From Pedobacter cryophilus (GTDB lineage Bacteria > Bacteroidota > Bacteroidia > Sphingobacteriales > Sphingobacteriaceae): a DNA stretch of 64,000 nt. A program made the position numbers and the translations under genes. Location of the stretch: positions 868,001 through 932,000 of the forward strand of contig NZ_SWBP01000001.1 of the NCBI RefSeq assembly GCF_005116455.1. The letters are read 5' to 3'. Below the pieces are notes generated by a model. It was not told where the DNA came from and searched no databases. It saw only the letters and a program-made list of their open reading frames with translations. The first letter of the stretch is position 1, and each line of letters opens with the position of its first letter. Below are positions 34,389 through 42,953 of this stretch, in pieces.

Positions 34389-36818
34389 CTAAACTTTCTT
34401 TCTCAACTGCAGGTAATCGAGATAGTAAAGGATCTTTATAGAGAAATTATTATTTTGAGGAGAATTGATGGTTTGATTAAAATTCTTAAAATAATTAACA
34501 GAATTAACGTGGGGCACAATAGGTGTTGAATCTTTCCAAACAGCACTTAACTCACTGCCCGGAGCAAAACGCCAGATGTAAACCATATCTACATTAAAAG
34601 CATTAAAATTTCTGTCAGATGGTTTATTAAAAGAAGCGTTTGATGCTAAAGTTCCATCAGCGTTAAGCGTATAAAATTCTTTGTTAATTAATTTAGACCA
34701 ATAATGTCTGGCGGTTAAATTGAGCCCCATTTTATTATTGAAAGTATATTTAACGGTTAAAGAATTCTCTACCGTTCTTTGGTCTCGTCTAGAAAAAATG
34801 ATGTTTTGCTGCTCATCTTTAGCAATATATCCAGCAAAATTATGTCGAGGGTTAATGCTAAACTCGGTGCCAAAACTAAACTTATTGTTTACTCTAAAAT
34901 TTTGGTAACTGCCATAAGCAAACGCTCGCCCGTTAAATAGCTGGTTGTTTCTTGTCGAGAAAAATGCGCCCCCACTAATTTTTTTTGATCTATTACTATT
35001 GATATTGAAACTGTAAGATTCTGTTGCTGTACTTTTAAAAAACCTACCATTTGTTCGGGGTTCATAAAAATCGTTTCCCTCTGCGGCAATGTTAATATTG
35101 GTGTTAAATGACCATAAATTTTTAAATTGAACCCAACCGCCAACGTAAATTCCTTTAGATTGGTAGGTTCCTGGTTTAAACCTTCTCATGTATTCGCCTT
35201 CAAACCAAGCTTCTAATTTATTATACCACTTGGTGGCTTTATACCAGTTGTATGCCAAAGAAACGGAGTTGGTGATATAGTTGTTATTAAACAAGATTCC
35301 TAAATCATTAGGGTTATATTGATCATCAACTACAGAAAAGCGGTAATTGTAGTTGAAATTTCCACTTCTTTTACCGGGGTTAATTTGATAGCTGTAGCCA
35401 ACAGAGGGCTTGGCAAAATTGCCACCAAAAAGCCTGCTCATTTTTGCTTCTCCATTTAAATTGTATTTATTTTCTTTGGTATTTAAGTCAAAAACAAGCG
35501 CACTTACATTGGCATCATAAGTATTTCCTTCTCTTAACACATTAGAATTAATAAATGAAACCGAAGAGTTATTCTTCAAATTTTGGTCTAATACCAAAAT
35601 GTTATAATTGCTTAAAGGAGCAGTTTCTATGGTTTCTCTGCTTCCGTTGGGATGCTCTATAATGGCTACTGTTTTTTTAGAAACCGCATTAAAAAACCCA
35701 ATTCCTAATCCTTTGGCAGTACGACCAGATATTTTTGTAGCATTTATTAACTTGGTTTGCGCAGGGTTTTCAATAATTTTATCATTTGTGCCTAAAGCAT
35801 CATAAAGTTTGTAAGCATTGATTGGTGATGCACCTACTCGTCTGCTATAAAATAAATCTCCTTTGTTAAATAACTCGGTTCCTTCGGTAAAAAACTGACG
35901 ATTCTCATTAAATCTTACTTCAAAAGGAGTGAGATTTAGTACCTGATTATCTGATTGAACCTGACCAAAATCAGGAATCAATGTCATGTCTAAAGTAAAA
36001 CTTTGGTTAATTCCGTATTTAATATCCATACCACCATTTAAAGATTGAGTGGTATTATTAATTCCAGTTTGGTTGAGAGGATAATTATTTACATAAGAAG
36101 AGATATAAGGACTAAAAGATAACCTTAAAGGCGATTTTACTTTTTCTATGCCTACCAATTCCCCTTCTTGATTAATAAAACCACTTCTAACAGGATCTAA
36201 CCTATTCCAAGTTAATTTTTGTTGAAATTTTTGGCGGCTTCGTACAATGTTTAAGCCCCAGTTTTGTACATCTTTACTCGCAAACCTTAACGCCGAGTAA
36301 GGAATTTTCATTTCGGCAACCCAAACATTACCGTTAATTTTTACGGCACTTTCCCAAACCGCATTCCATGCATCATCTTCACCCTGAGCAGAAAATTTAG
36401 CATCAAACTGAACGCCTGCTGCCGTTACGGCAAATTCTTGGGCATTAATTTTATCATTATAAGTATCTAAAATCACATCAATAAAATCGGCATTGCCAAT
36501 TTGGTCTCTGTTGGTTAATTCCTTTGCAATGTCTTTTGCATCCAATTCATACATTCTGGCGGCTATATAAACAGCTTGGTCATCATATAAAATGTACACT
36601 TCCGTTTTATGATTTTCGTCTTCTTTTACATCCGGAACTGGCTGAAAAGCTATAAAATTTGTTGCTAAAGGGGCGTTTTTCCAAATATCTTCATTAATAA
36701 TCCCATCTATTTTTGGAGCAGTAGTTGTTCTTTTTGCAGCTAATGTTTTATTAGGAGCTTGTGCCGTTGCTATAAATGTAAAACTAACCAGTATAAAGCT
36801 TAGTAAAAATATTCTCAT
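34389..36818 (-). CDS. DUF5916 outer-membrane protein with CBM9-like N-terminal domain
   Basis: A signal peptide (FILVSFTFIATAQ) precedes a CBM9/DOMON-like beta-sandwich of about residues 28-220 (KIDGIINEDIWKNAP, YDDQAVYIAARMYE, VWVAEMKIPYSALRF), then the DUF5916 region, a large beta-barrel with INQEGELVGIE, VRFNENRQFFTEG and FYSRRVGAS. It ends in a strand-like motif near KILYYLDYLQLRKKV. The N-terminal domain could bind carbohydrate or haem; the family's role is unknown. It is a single gene, divergent from ffh. Confidence 0.88.
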   Translation of the reverse strand: MRIFLLSFILVSFTFIATAQAPNKTLAAKRTTTAPKIDGIINEDIWKNAPLATNFIAFQPVPDVKEDENHKTEVYILYDDQAVYIAARMYELDAKDIAKELTNRDQIGNADFIDVILDTYNDKINAQEFAVTAAGVQFDAKFSAQGEDDAWNAVWESAVKINGNVWVAEMKIPYSALRFASKDVQNWGLNIVRSRQKFQQKLTWNRLDPVRSGFINQEGELVGIEKVKSPLRLSFSPYISSYVNNYPLNQTGINNTTQSLNGGMDIKYGINQSFTLDMTLIPDFGQVQSDNQVLNLTPFEVRFNENRQFFTEGTELFNKGDLFYSRRVGASPINAYKLYDALGTNDKIIENPAQTKLINATKISGRTAKGLGIGFFNAVSKKTVAIIEHPNGSRETIETAPLSNYNILVLDQNLKNNSSVSFINSNVLREGNTYDANVSALVFDLNTKENKYNLNGEAKMSRLFGGNFAKPSVGYSYQINPGKRSGNFNYNYRFSVVDDQYNPNDLGILFNNNYITNSVSLAYNWYKATKWYNKLEAWFEGEYMRRFKPGTYQSKGIYVGGWVQFKNLWSFNTNINIAAEGNDFYEPRTNGRFFKSTATESYSFNINSNRSKKISGGAFFSTRNNQLFNGRAFAYGSYQNFRVNNKFSFGTEFSINPRHNFAGYIAKDEQQNIIFSRRDQRTVENSLTVKYTFNNKMGLNLTARHYWSKLINKEFYTLNADGTLASNASFNKPSDRNFNAFNVDMVYIWRFAPGSELSAVWKDSTPIVPHVNSVNYFKNFNQTINSPQNNNFSIKILYYLDYLQLRKKV

Positions 36819-36971
36819 TGTATAAGGTTTGGTTTATTAGACGCCACTTACACCTAAACGTTGCAAGCCTATTTGTTAAATTTTTGTTAAAGCCTGTTTG
36901 TAACTTAAATGTTATTTTTAAAGACTCATTTATAGATTGAAATCAGCGTCTTTTCTTTTCGCTCAAAATGA

Positions 36972-36979
36972 TAACTTTG
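36972..36979 (+). promoter_or_regulatory. Candidate -7 box of ffh
   Basis: taactttg matches TAnnTTTG exactly, 80 bases before the ffh start codon. No convincing TTTG -33 box was found at 19 bases upstream. Confidence 0.4.
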
Positions 36980-37059
36980 TCCTTACAAAAGAGTTCCGCA
37001 TTTATGAAATGATTTGCTGCGGAACAATCCAAAATTTTAAGAATAAACAGGGATAAGGC

Positions 37060-38406
37060 ATGTTTGATAATTTGCAGGATAAGCTCGAAGGAGCGTTTAA
37101 AGTATTAAAAGGACAAGGTAGCATTACCGAAATTAACGTGGCCGAAACCATGAAAGAGATTAGAAAAGCTCTTTTAGATGCCGATGTTAACTATAAAACT
37201 GCTAAAACTTTTACCGATGAGGTAAAACAAAAAGCATTGGGTCAAAATGTATTAACTGCAATTTCTCCGGGTCAGTTATTAACTAAGGTAATGAATGATG
37301 AGTTGACTGCTTTAATGGGAGGCAGCGTAGAAGAGCTCAACATTAAAACCAACCCAACCGTTATTTTAATTGCAGGTTTAAATGGTGCGGGTAAAACCAC
37401 ATTTTCAGGAAAACTGGCGCTTTATCTTAAAACTCAAAAAGGCAAAAAACCATTATTGGTAGCTGGTGATGTTTACCGCCCAGCAGCTATAGACCAATTA
37501 GAAGTATTAGCAAGCCAGGTTGATGCAGAAGTATATACCAATAGAGAATCTACAGATCCTGTAGCTATTGCTTTAGAGGGTATAGCTTACGGTAAAAAGA
37601 ATGGCAACAACATTATTATTATAGATACAGCAGGTCGTTTAACTTTAGACGATGCCTTGATGGATGAAATTGCTGAGGTGAAAAGAGCGACTCAACCACA
37701 AGAAATTTTATTTGTGGTAGATGCCATGACCGGGCAAGATGCTGTAAATACCGCCAAAGTATTTAATGATAGATTAGATTTTACTGGCGTTGTATTAACC
37801 AAATTAGATGGTGATACCCGTGGTGGAGCAGCGCTTTCTATTAAATCTGTAGTAAATAAACCCATCAAATTTGTAGGTACCGGCGAAAAAATGGATGCCT
37901 TGGATGTTTTCTATCCAGACAGAATGGCTTCCCGTATTTTAGGTATGGGTGATGTGATTTCTTTGGTAGAAAGAGCACAACAACAGTTTGACGAGAAAGA
38001 AGCAGCCGCTTTACAAAAGAAAATCCGCAAGAATAAATTTGATTTCAACGATTTCTTGGGTCAGATACAGCAAATCAAAAAGATGGGTAACATCAAAGAT
38101 TTAATGGGCATGATTCCCGGTGTTGGTAAAATGATGAAGAACGTAGATATAGATGATAACGCCTTTAAAGGAATAGAATCTATCATTCAATCTATGACTC
38201 CTTATGAGCGTGAAAACCCAGATAGCATTAGCCAAAGCCGTAGAAACCGTATTGCAAAAGGTAGCGGAAACGACATGACCGAAGTAAATAAACTCATTAA
38301 ACAGTTTGAAGATATGCGTAAGGTAATGAAACAATTCTCAGATCCATCTGCCATGGCTAAAATGCAAAAAATGATGAAAGGAATGCCCGGAGGAGGAATG
38401 AGGTAA
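37060..38406 (+). CDS. ffh: Signal recognition particle protein Ffh
   Basis: The GTPase of the signal recognition particle, which delivers nascent membrane and secreted proteins to the translocon. The N domain is followed by the G domain: GLNGAGKTTFSGKLA (G1, about residue 107), DTAGRL (G3), TKLDGD (G4) and GTGEKMDAL (G5). The methionine-rich M domain runs from about 325 with GMIPGVGKMMKN and ENPDSISQSRRNRIAKGSG, the 4.5S RNA-binding segment. At 448 residues it is complete. It is a single gene followed by a terminator. Confidence 0.98.
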   Translation: MFDNLQDKLEGAFKVLKGQGSITEINVAETMKEIRKALLDADVNYKTAKTFTDEVKQKALGQNVLTAISPGQLLTKVMNDELTALMGGSVEELNIKTNPTVILIAGLNGAGKTTFSGKLALYLKTQKGKKPLLVAGDVYRPAAIDQLEVLASQVDAEVYTNRESTDPVAIALEGIAYGKKNGNNIIIIDTAGRLTLDDALMDEIAEVKRATQPQEILFVVDAMTGQDAVNTAKVFNDRLDFTGVVLTKLDGDTRGGAALSIKSVVNKPIKFVGTGEKMDALDVFYPDRMASRILGMGDVISLVERAQQQFDEKEAAALQKKIRKNKFDFNDFLGQIQQIKKMGNIKDLMGMIPGVGKMMKNVDIDDNAFKGIESIIQSMTPYERENPDSISQSRRNRIAKGSGNDMTEVNKLIKQFEDMRKVMKQFSDPSAMAKMQKMMKGMPGGGMR

Positions 38407-38460
38407 AAAAGCTGAATGCTTAAGGCAGAAAGCTTAAAGCTGATTTGCGAAATATTTGAA

Positions 38461-38489
38461 AGCCTGAGAATTTATTCTTGGGCTTTTTT
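38461..38489 (+). terminator. Rho-independent terminator of ffh
   Basis: Ten-base arms agcctgagaa / ttcttgggct (two G-T pairs) with a four-base loop, then a T run, 55 bases after the stop. Confidence 0.8.
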
Positions 38490-38495
38490 GTTTTT

Positions 38496-38571
38496 GGGCG
38501 TTTAAACACGCTATCCGTTACAATCTTTTGCTCCAAAAAAGCAAAAGGATTTTCACTGCTATCGTTAACGC
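38496..38571 (+). repeat. Dispersed hairpin element, copy C
   Basis: Begins gggcgtttaaacacgctatc and ends ctatcgttaacgc. The central hairpin is cttttgct / agcaaaag. It begins 7 bases after the ffh terminator. Confidence 0.8.
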
Positions 38572-38792
38572 AGAATTGGTGCTTTATAAATTCTATTGTA
38601 GGTTAAATAAATTGTGTTACTTTTAAATATCTATTTGAAGCACAATCTATTAATTGAAAACATGATCATTACTATCAATATCATCGAAAATAACATAGAC
38701 AAAACCCCCATAAGCTAACCAAAAACAGAGGGATAACGGGGGTTTTATTGCGCCTATATACAAGTTAGCAGGCATTATAAACGACTACTTAA
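38572..38792. other. Intergenic region with a long-loop hairpin at the island's left edge
   Basis: The arms aaaaccccc (38701-38709) and gggggtttt (38738-38746) enclose 28 bases; a terminator or a structured recombination site is possible. Close to the next gene is aagttagcaggcatt, resembling cgttagctgcaacc before the gene at 39377. No reading frame with support was seen. Confidence 0.45.
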
Positions 38793-39230
38793 ATGAAAGC
38801 AACTCCTGAAGGAATCTATTTTGAAAATTCTGACTTAAAGCTGAAATGGGACGATAAAATTGAAAGTTTTACATCTGAAAATAATCTTGTTGTAGAAAAA
38901 AGCCGAATTGGTTTTTATTCCTATTTAGGTGAAGACACACTTATAAAAGACTCCGAAATTAATTTAAGAACATTTTTTATTAATTCTGCCTCGACCTTTA
39001 AAGAACTGGAATATAGTGTATCAAGCCGAACAAAAGCCATAAAGGACTTTGACATTTTAAAAGAATATTTTACAAAATCATTTGGCCCACCCATTCAAGA
39101 CAATCAAAATGAAATTGTTTGGAATGACAAATTTTTAAAAATAAAGCTAGACCTTGAAGATTTTCATGGACTTAATCTGAATTTAATAATTACTAAAATA
39201 ACGCCTGCTAACAACAAATTTGTATTATAA
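38793..39230 (+). CDS. Protein of unknown function (island gene 1)
   Basis: A 145-residue soluble protein without signal peptide, membrane segment or recognised motif. It is acidic with mixed alpha/beta character (for example FENSDLKLKWDDKIESF, EIVWNDKFLKIKLDLEDF). It is the first gene of the accessory island, preceded by a long-loop hairpin, and is followed by 146 gene-free bases and another unknown gene. An immunity or effector role is possible from the setting only. Confidence 0.6.
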   Translation: MKATPEGIYFENSDLKLKWDDKIESFTSENNLVVEKSRIGFYSYLGEDTLIKDSEINLRTFFINSASTFKELEYSVSSRTKAIKDFDILKEYFTKSFGPPIQDNQNEIVWNDKFLKIKLDLEDFHGLNLNLIITKITPANNKFVL

Positions 39231-39376
39231 TGGCCGAAGTGCTTTTACTTCCTGTTATCTAATTAATTTAATTTCTACTTTAACCGAAATTAGTGCTATA
39301 AAGCCATTACAACACAAATTCGCAACCGTTAGCTGCAACCTTACAAAAACTACCATATCGACAAACTTGACAAGAA

Positions 39377-40153
39377 ATGACTAAAATTATTAATCTAAAA
39401 AAACGACTTTCAGTAGACTTGGCAAAGTCTATAGAAGAACCATTGCGAAACTACTTCGGGTTATTTAATATCATTGACAAAAATGACAGTTTGCTTTACT
39501 TGTCTGATAAAGACAATACATCTGATTTATTTTTTTCCATTGTTAAAGAAACATATGAATCAAATGGACATATTATTCACTACAGTTGCAAGCCATTCAA
39601 TAATTCCAGAAAAGACAATTTAACCACTGTGACCAAACTAGAGAATTTTATTGCTGTTTTAACTGGCTGGCTTGAAAATGTAAAGTTTTACGAAGAAGAT
39701 TCTGTACTTAACGACCCAATAATTAGAGGTTATACAAAGGAGTTTTATGCTGACTTCAAAATAACCGACCAAAGTGCAGACTTTGAAGGTTTTAACTATA
39801 CACAACAACGACAACTGGGAGAGTTTTTTGAGAAACTTTCGAGAGATATAGAAACTCTCAAAGACGAAAATAATCCTGAGATTATTGAAGACCTTAAAAC
39901 TGAAATTATTGACCTACAGAAAAGTGTAACAAGTGAAACAAAAAACGGAATAATGAAGAAATTTTCCTCTGTTTTAGCAAAAGCAAGAAAAGGAGGTTTT
40001 AAAGTTTGTGATTTTATTCTTAAAGAATTTGTAAAAGATTTTTTAACGGAAGGGGCAAAATTTGCATTCAACTACATTACAAAAAATCCAAATAAATTAC
40101 CTGAATACATTGAACATTTAACCCCCCAGCTGGCGCAAGTCTTCCGAGCGTGA
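39377..40153 (+). CDS. Protein of unknown function truncated by a REP element (island gene 2)
   Basis: A 258-residue protein. The first 120 residues are mixed alpha/beta; residues about 140-195 form charged helices (QRQLGEFFEKLSRDIETLKD, NNPEIIEDLKTEIIDLQKSV) likely to be a coiled coil, then a basic helical tail. No family was recognised. The last seven residues, LAQVFRA, are encoded by the REP hairpin that begins at 40133, so the original C-terminus was probably replaced when the REP arrived. Confidence 0.65.
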   Translation: MTKIINLKKRLSVDLAKSIEEPLRNYFGLFNIIDKNDSLLYLSDKDNTSDLFFSIVKETYESNGHIIHYSCKPFNNSRKDNLTTVTKLENFIAVLTGWLENVKFYEEDSVLNDPIIRGYTKEFYADFKITDQSADFEGFNYTQQRQLGEFFEKLSRDIETLKDENNPEIIEDLKTEIIDLQKSVTSETKNGIMKKFSSVLAKARKGGFKVCDFILKEFVKDFLTEGAKFAFNYITKNPNKLPEYIEHLTPQLAQVFRA

Positions 40154-40178
40154 GAAAAGTGGGTAAGGAGACTTGTGC
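40133..40178 (+). repeat. Left REP hairpin flanking the transposase
   Basis: A 46-base element starting gcgcaagtct and ending agacttgtgc, itself an imperfect palindrome. Its inverted partner of the same length is at 40770-40815, on the other side of the transposase gene. Confidence 0.8.
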
Positions 40179-40206
40179 TTTTGTGTAAGAACCAGTAGAT
40201 TTAAAA

Positions 40207-40761
40207 ATGAGTACAAAATACAAGTTCAACGATCCTGAGGGTATTTATTTTGTTTCGTTTGCCGTAGTGGGTTGGATAGATGTTTTTACGAGGCAGGTTT
40301 ACAGAGATATACTTTTAGAAAGCTTAATTTTTTGTAGAAAAGAGAAAGGTTTGATGATTCATGCTTGGTTAATCATGAGTAACCATGTACATCTTATTAT
40401 CAGTAGAAAAGGAAATCAAAAACTAGAAGATATTATGAGAGATATGAAAAAGTATTCTGCTTATAGAATCTTAAAAGAAATAAAGGAAAGTTCAACAGAA
40501 AGCCGTAAAGAATGGATGCTATACTTATTTGCAAAAGCAGGCAAGCAGAATAGCAATAATACAAATTACCAATTTTGGAGGCAAGATAATCATCCAATAG
40601 AATTAGATTTTCACAGCAATATGTTTGAGCAGAAATTAAATTATCTTCATGAAAATCCTGTAGAAGCTGGGTTGGTGAAAAAAGCATCCAATTATTTATA
40701 CAGTAGTGCCATAGATTATGAAGAAGGTAAGGGATTGTTGGAAATCGATGTGTTGCAATAA
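40207..40761 (+). mobile_element. REP-associated tyrosine transposase (IS200/Y1 type)
   Basis: A single-strand transposase-like protein of 184 residues. The HUH metal site is in MSNHVHLII (about residues 58-66) and the probable nucleophile Tyr lies in KLNYLHENPVEAGLV (about 141). It starts KYKFNDPEGIYFVSFAVVGW, typical for this group in Bacteroidota. It sits between two inverted 46-bp REP hairpins, the arrangement expected for such enzymes, which are thought to mobilise or spread their REPs. All key residues are present, so it may be active. Confidence 0.9.
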
Positions 40762-40769
40762 ATATGAAC

Positions 40770-40815
40770 GCACAAGTCCGGCTTTCACTCACATCCATTT
40801 CACTAAGACTTGCGC
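40770..40815 (-). repeat. Right REP hairpin flanking the transposase
   Basis: A 46-base element starting gcacaagtcc and ending agacttgcgc, the inverted counterpart of 40133-40178. The outer ten bases are nearly identical between the copies; the centres differ. Confidence 0.8.
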
Positions 40816-40858
40816 TAGTGGGGAGAGTTTACAAAAAAAATGATAACCAAAAAATAAA

Positions 40859-41047
40859 CCATCCTAGTTTCAGTGTTCCTTTTTCAGGATCACTGAAATC
40901 TTTTCATGAAAAAAGAGGACTCTGTCCGGCAAATGGAAAGAAACGTTTTTAGAAAGTACATATTCGTAAATTTTAGCCTTTGATTGAATACGTTTTATCA
41001 AATACAGATTAGTCTTCCACCATAAATTTGCCTGCAAAAAAATATAT
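40859..41047 (+). repeat. Island direct repeat, copy 1
   Basis: The first 104 bases match copy 2 (41599) with only two differences; similarity then weakens but resumes around atcaaatacagattagtc. The repeat begins with a hairpin, tttcagtg / cactgaaa with further pairing inside, followed by a smaller one (tcttttcatgaaaaaaga). Copies 1 and 2 bracket the toxin-antitoxin pair. Confidence 0.85.
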
Positions 41048-41074
41048 ACTTAACTTGTATCAAAGAAAAACACC

Positions 41075-41311
41075 ATGACTAATACGGAGCTCAAAAAACA
41101 ACTGATGGAAAAGATTCAAAAGACAGAAAATCATAGTCTTTTAGAAGAGGCTTATCGACTTTTGGAACTCGAGACCAAAGATGAGGAAGTTTTTAAATTG
41201 GGTGAGCAACAAAAAGAGTCCATAGAAATTTCACGTCATCAGATTAAAAATGGTGAGTTTCTTACTGGTGAGCAAGCAAATAAAGAAATTGATGAATGGT
41301 TAGGAAAGTAA
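41075..41311 (+). CDS. Antitoxin of a ParE/RelE-type toxin-antitoxin pair
   Basis: A 78-residue acidic, helical protein (MTNTELKKQLMEKIQKTENH and onward), ending QIKNGEFLTGEQANKEIDEW, the toxin-wrapping tail seen in antitoxins of this class. It overlaps the toxin gene by 16 bases. The pair is enclosed by two copies of the island direct repeat. It should neutralise the toxin and repress the operon, but no separate DNA-binding motif was recognised. Confidence 0.8.
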   Translation: MTNTELKKQLMEKIQKTENHSLLEEAYRLLELETKDEEVFKLGEQQKESIEISRHQIKNGEFLTGEQANKEIDEWLGK

Positions 41312-41592
41312 TTTGGTCTTTAAGAGCTCAGCAAGAAAGAAAACACATTTTAACATACTGGCAAACCAGAACAAAATCTAATATCTACAGCAAAAAATTA
41401 AATCAACTTTTTATTGAGGCAATAAATATTATTAGTGATTTTCCTCAAATTGGAAAATTAACGGATGATCAAAATGCAAGAATAAAAATAGTTAAAGATT
41501 ACTTCATCATTTATGAATATTTTGAAACTCAAATATTGATATTGTCAATTTTTGATAGCCGACAAGATCCTGCGAAAATTGATTTTATTTAA
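41296..41592 (+). CDS. ParE/RelE-family toxin
   Basis: A 98-residue protein with the family pattern: MVRKVIWSLRAQQERKHILT at the start, a helical hairpin with YSKKLNQLFIEAINIISDFP, the marker PQIGKLT, and C-terminal beta strands VKDYFIIYEYFE and ILILSIFDSRQDP. RelE relatives cut mRNA on the ribosome while ParE relatives poison gyrase; the sequence alone does not separate these. The start overlaps the antitoxin gene. All core segments are present, so it is probably functional. Confidence 0.85.
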   Translation: MVRKVIWSLRAQQERKHILTYWQTRTKSNIYSKKLNQLFIEAINIISDFPQIGKLTDDQNARIKIVKDYFIIYEYFETQILILSIFDSRQDPAKIDFI

Positions 41593-41598
41593 TAGAAG

Positions 41599-41773
41599 CC
41601 ATCCTAGTTTCAGTGTTCCTTTTTCAGGATCACTGAAATCTTTTCATGAAAAAAGAGGACTCTGTCCGGCAAATGGAAAGAAACTTTTTTAGAAAGCACA
41701 TACTTTTTGCTTTATACTTTTCATCAAATACAGATTAGTCATCCACCCACAAATTTGCCTGTAAGAAATATAA
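41599..41773 (+). repeat. Island direct repeat, copy 2
   Basis: Begins ccatcctagtttcagtg only 7 bases after the toxin stop codon. It is almost identical to copy 1 for 104 bases and includes the same hairpins and the segment gtccggcaaatggaaag. Confidence 0.85.
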
Positions 41774-41865
41774 TTTAATCCTCATTTTGAACACAAAAAA
41801 CTGCGTTTTGGATACATCCAAATTTTAGAATGCTCCGACCTTGGCACTTCACAATTAAATTAAAA

Positions 41866-42906
41866 ATGATGAAGTACAAAATTTTAGGAAATACAGGCTT
41901 GAAAGTTTCAACGCTCTGTTTAGGGACAATGAATTATGGTGGAAAAGGTTTTTTTGGTTATATGGGAAATCTTGACCAAAAAGCAGTTGATGAACAAATT
42001 AAAACCGTAACTGATGCAGGGGTTAATTTTATAGATACTGCAAACATATATTCCGAGGGTCTGTCAGAAGTGATGATAGGCCAAGCAATAAAAAATCTTT
42101 CTATCAACAGAGACGAATTGATTTTGGCGACAAAAGTGAGAGGCTCAATGGGTAAAAGTGAAAATGATAGAGGGCTTTCAAAAAAGCATATTATCCAACA
42201 AGTTGAAGCTAGTTTGAAAAGGCTTGGTACAGATTATATTGACTTGTACCAAATTCATACAGCCGACCCATTAACGCCAATTGAAGAAACAATTAAAACA
42301 TTAGACGATTTAGTTCGAAGTGGCAAAATTAGATATTTTGGTGCAAGCAATATTTCGGCTTGGCAGTTGATGAAAGGTTTGGCTTATTCACAATACAATC
42401 ATTTAGATAAGTTTGCCTCTTTACAAGCAAATTACTCATTAGATGTGAGAGATGCAGAAAGAGAAATTGTACCTATGTTACAAGATCAAAAAGTGGGAAT
42501 GATGGTTTGGAGTCCTTTAAGTGGTGGTTTGCTCACAGGAAAATACAAAAGAAACGGACAAAAAGAAGAAGGTAGATTAAATAGCTTTCCATTTCCGCCT
42601 TTTCACGAAGAAAGAGCCTATGATGTTTTAGATGTGCTTACACCAATGTCGGAGAAAAAACAAGTTTCAATTTCTCAATTGGCGTTGGCTTGGTTATTAC
42701 ATCAGCCAGTAGTAAGTAGCATTATTGTTGGTGCCACCAAAATACATCAACTTCAAGACAACTTAAAATCTGTAGATATTGTGTTTACGGCAGACGAATT
42801 AAATCAGTTAAATGAAATAAGCAAATTGCCTGTTGAATATCCTGCCAATGTTTTAGAATTAATGACGATGGACAGAAGTGCAGGGGTTGATTTTCTAAAT
42901 GCTTAA
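41866..42906 (+). CDS. Aldo/keto reductase
   Basis: NADPH-dependent oxidoreductase of the AKR superfamily. It starts MMKYKILGNTGLKVSTLCLG, has the catalytic Asp/Tyr in FIDTANIYSEG, the Lys in LATKVRG, and the His in YQIHTADP, followed by the cofactor-binding SNISAW and IIVGATK segments. At 346 residues it fits the long AKRs. The upstream in-frame ATG at 41830 would add 12 unlikely residues. An AraC regulator follows 47 bases downstream, so the two form a module, which lies between direct-repeat copies 2 and 3. Substrate unknown. Confidence 0.92.
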   Translation: MMKYKILGNTGLKVSTLCLGTMNYGGKGFFGYMGNLDQKAVDEQIKTVTDAGVNFIDTANIYSEGLSEVMIGQAIKNLSINRDELILATKVRGSMGKSENDRGLSKKHIIQQVEASLKRLGTDYIDLYQIHTADPLTPIEETIKTLDDLVRSGKIRYFGASNISAWQLMKGLAYSQYNHLDKFASLQANYSLDVRDAEREIVPMLQDQKVGMMVWSPLSGGLLTGKYKRNGQKEEGRLNSFPFPPFHEERAYDVLDVLTPMSEKKQVSISQLALAWLLHQPVVSSIIVGATKIHQLQDNLKSVDIVFTADELNQLNEISKLPVEYPANVLELMTMDRSAGVDFLNA

Positions 42907-42953
42907 ATTCACAAAATAAAGAAGGTAATATTTATTATTTCCTACTTATTCTA

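Noticed and set aside
39231-39376. Possible integron attC site between the two unknown island genes
   Set aside because: cgttagctgc does not match the GTTRRRY core and no paired core was found, so it is only mentioned as a weak junction motif.
40764-40952. A 62-codon frame after the transposase
   Set aside because: It is made of the right REP and the start of direct repeat copy 1, so it is repeat-derived.
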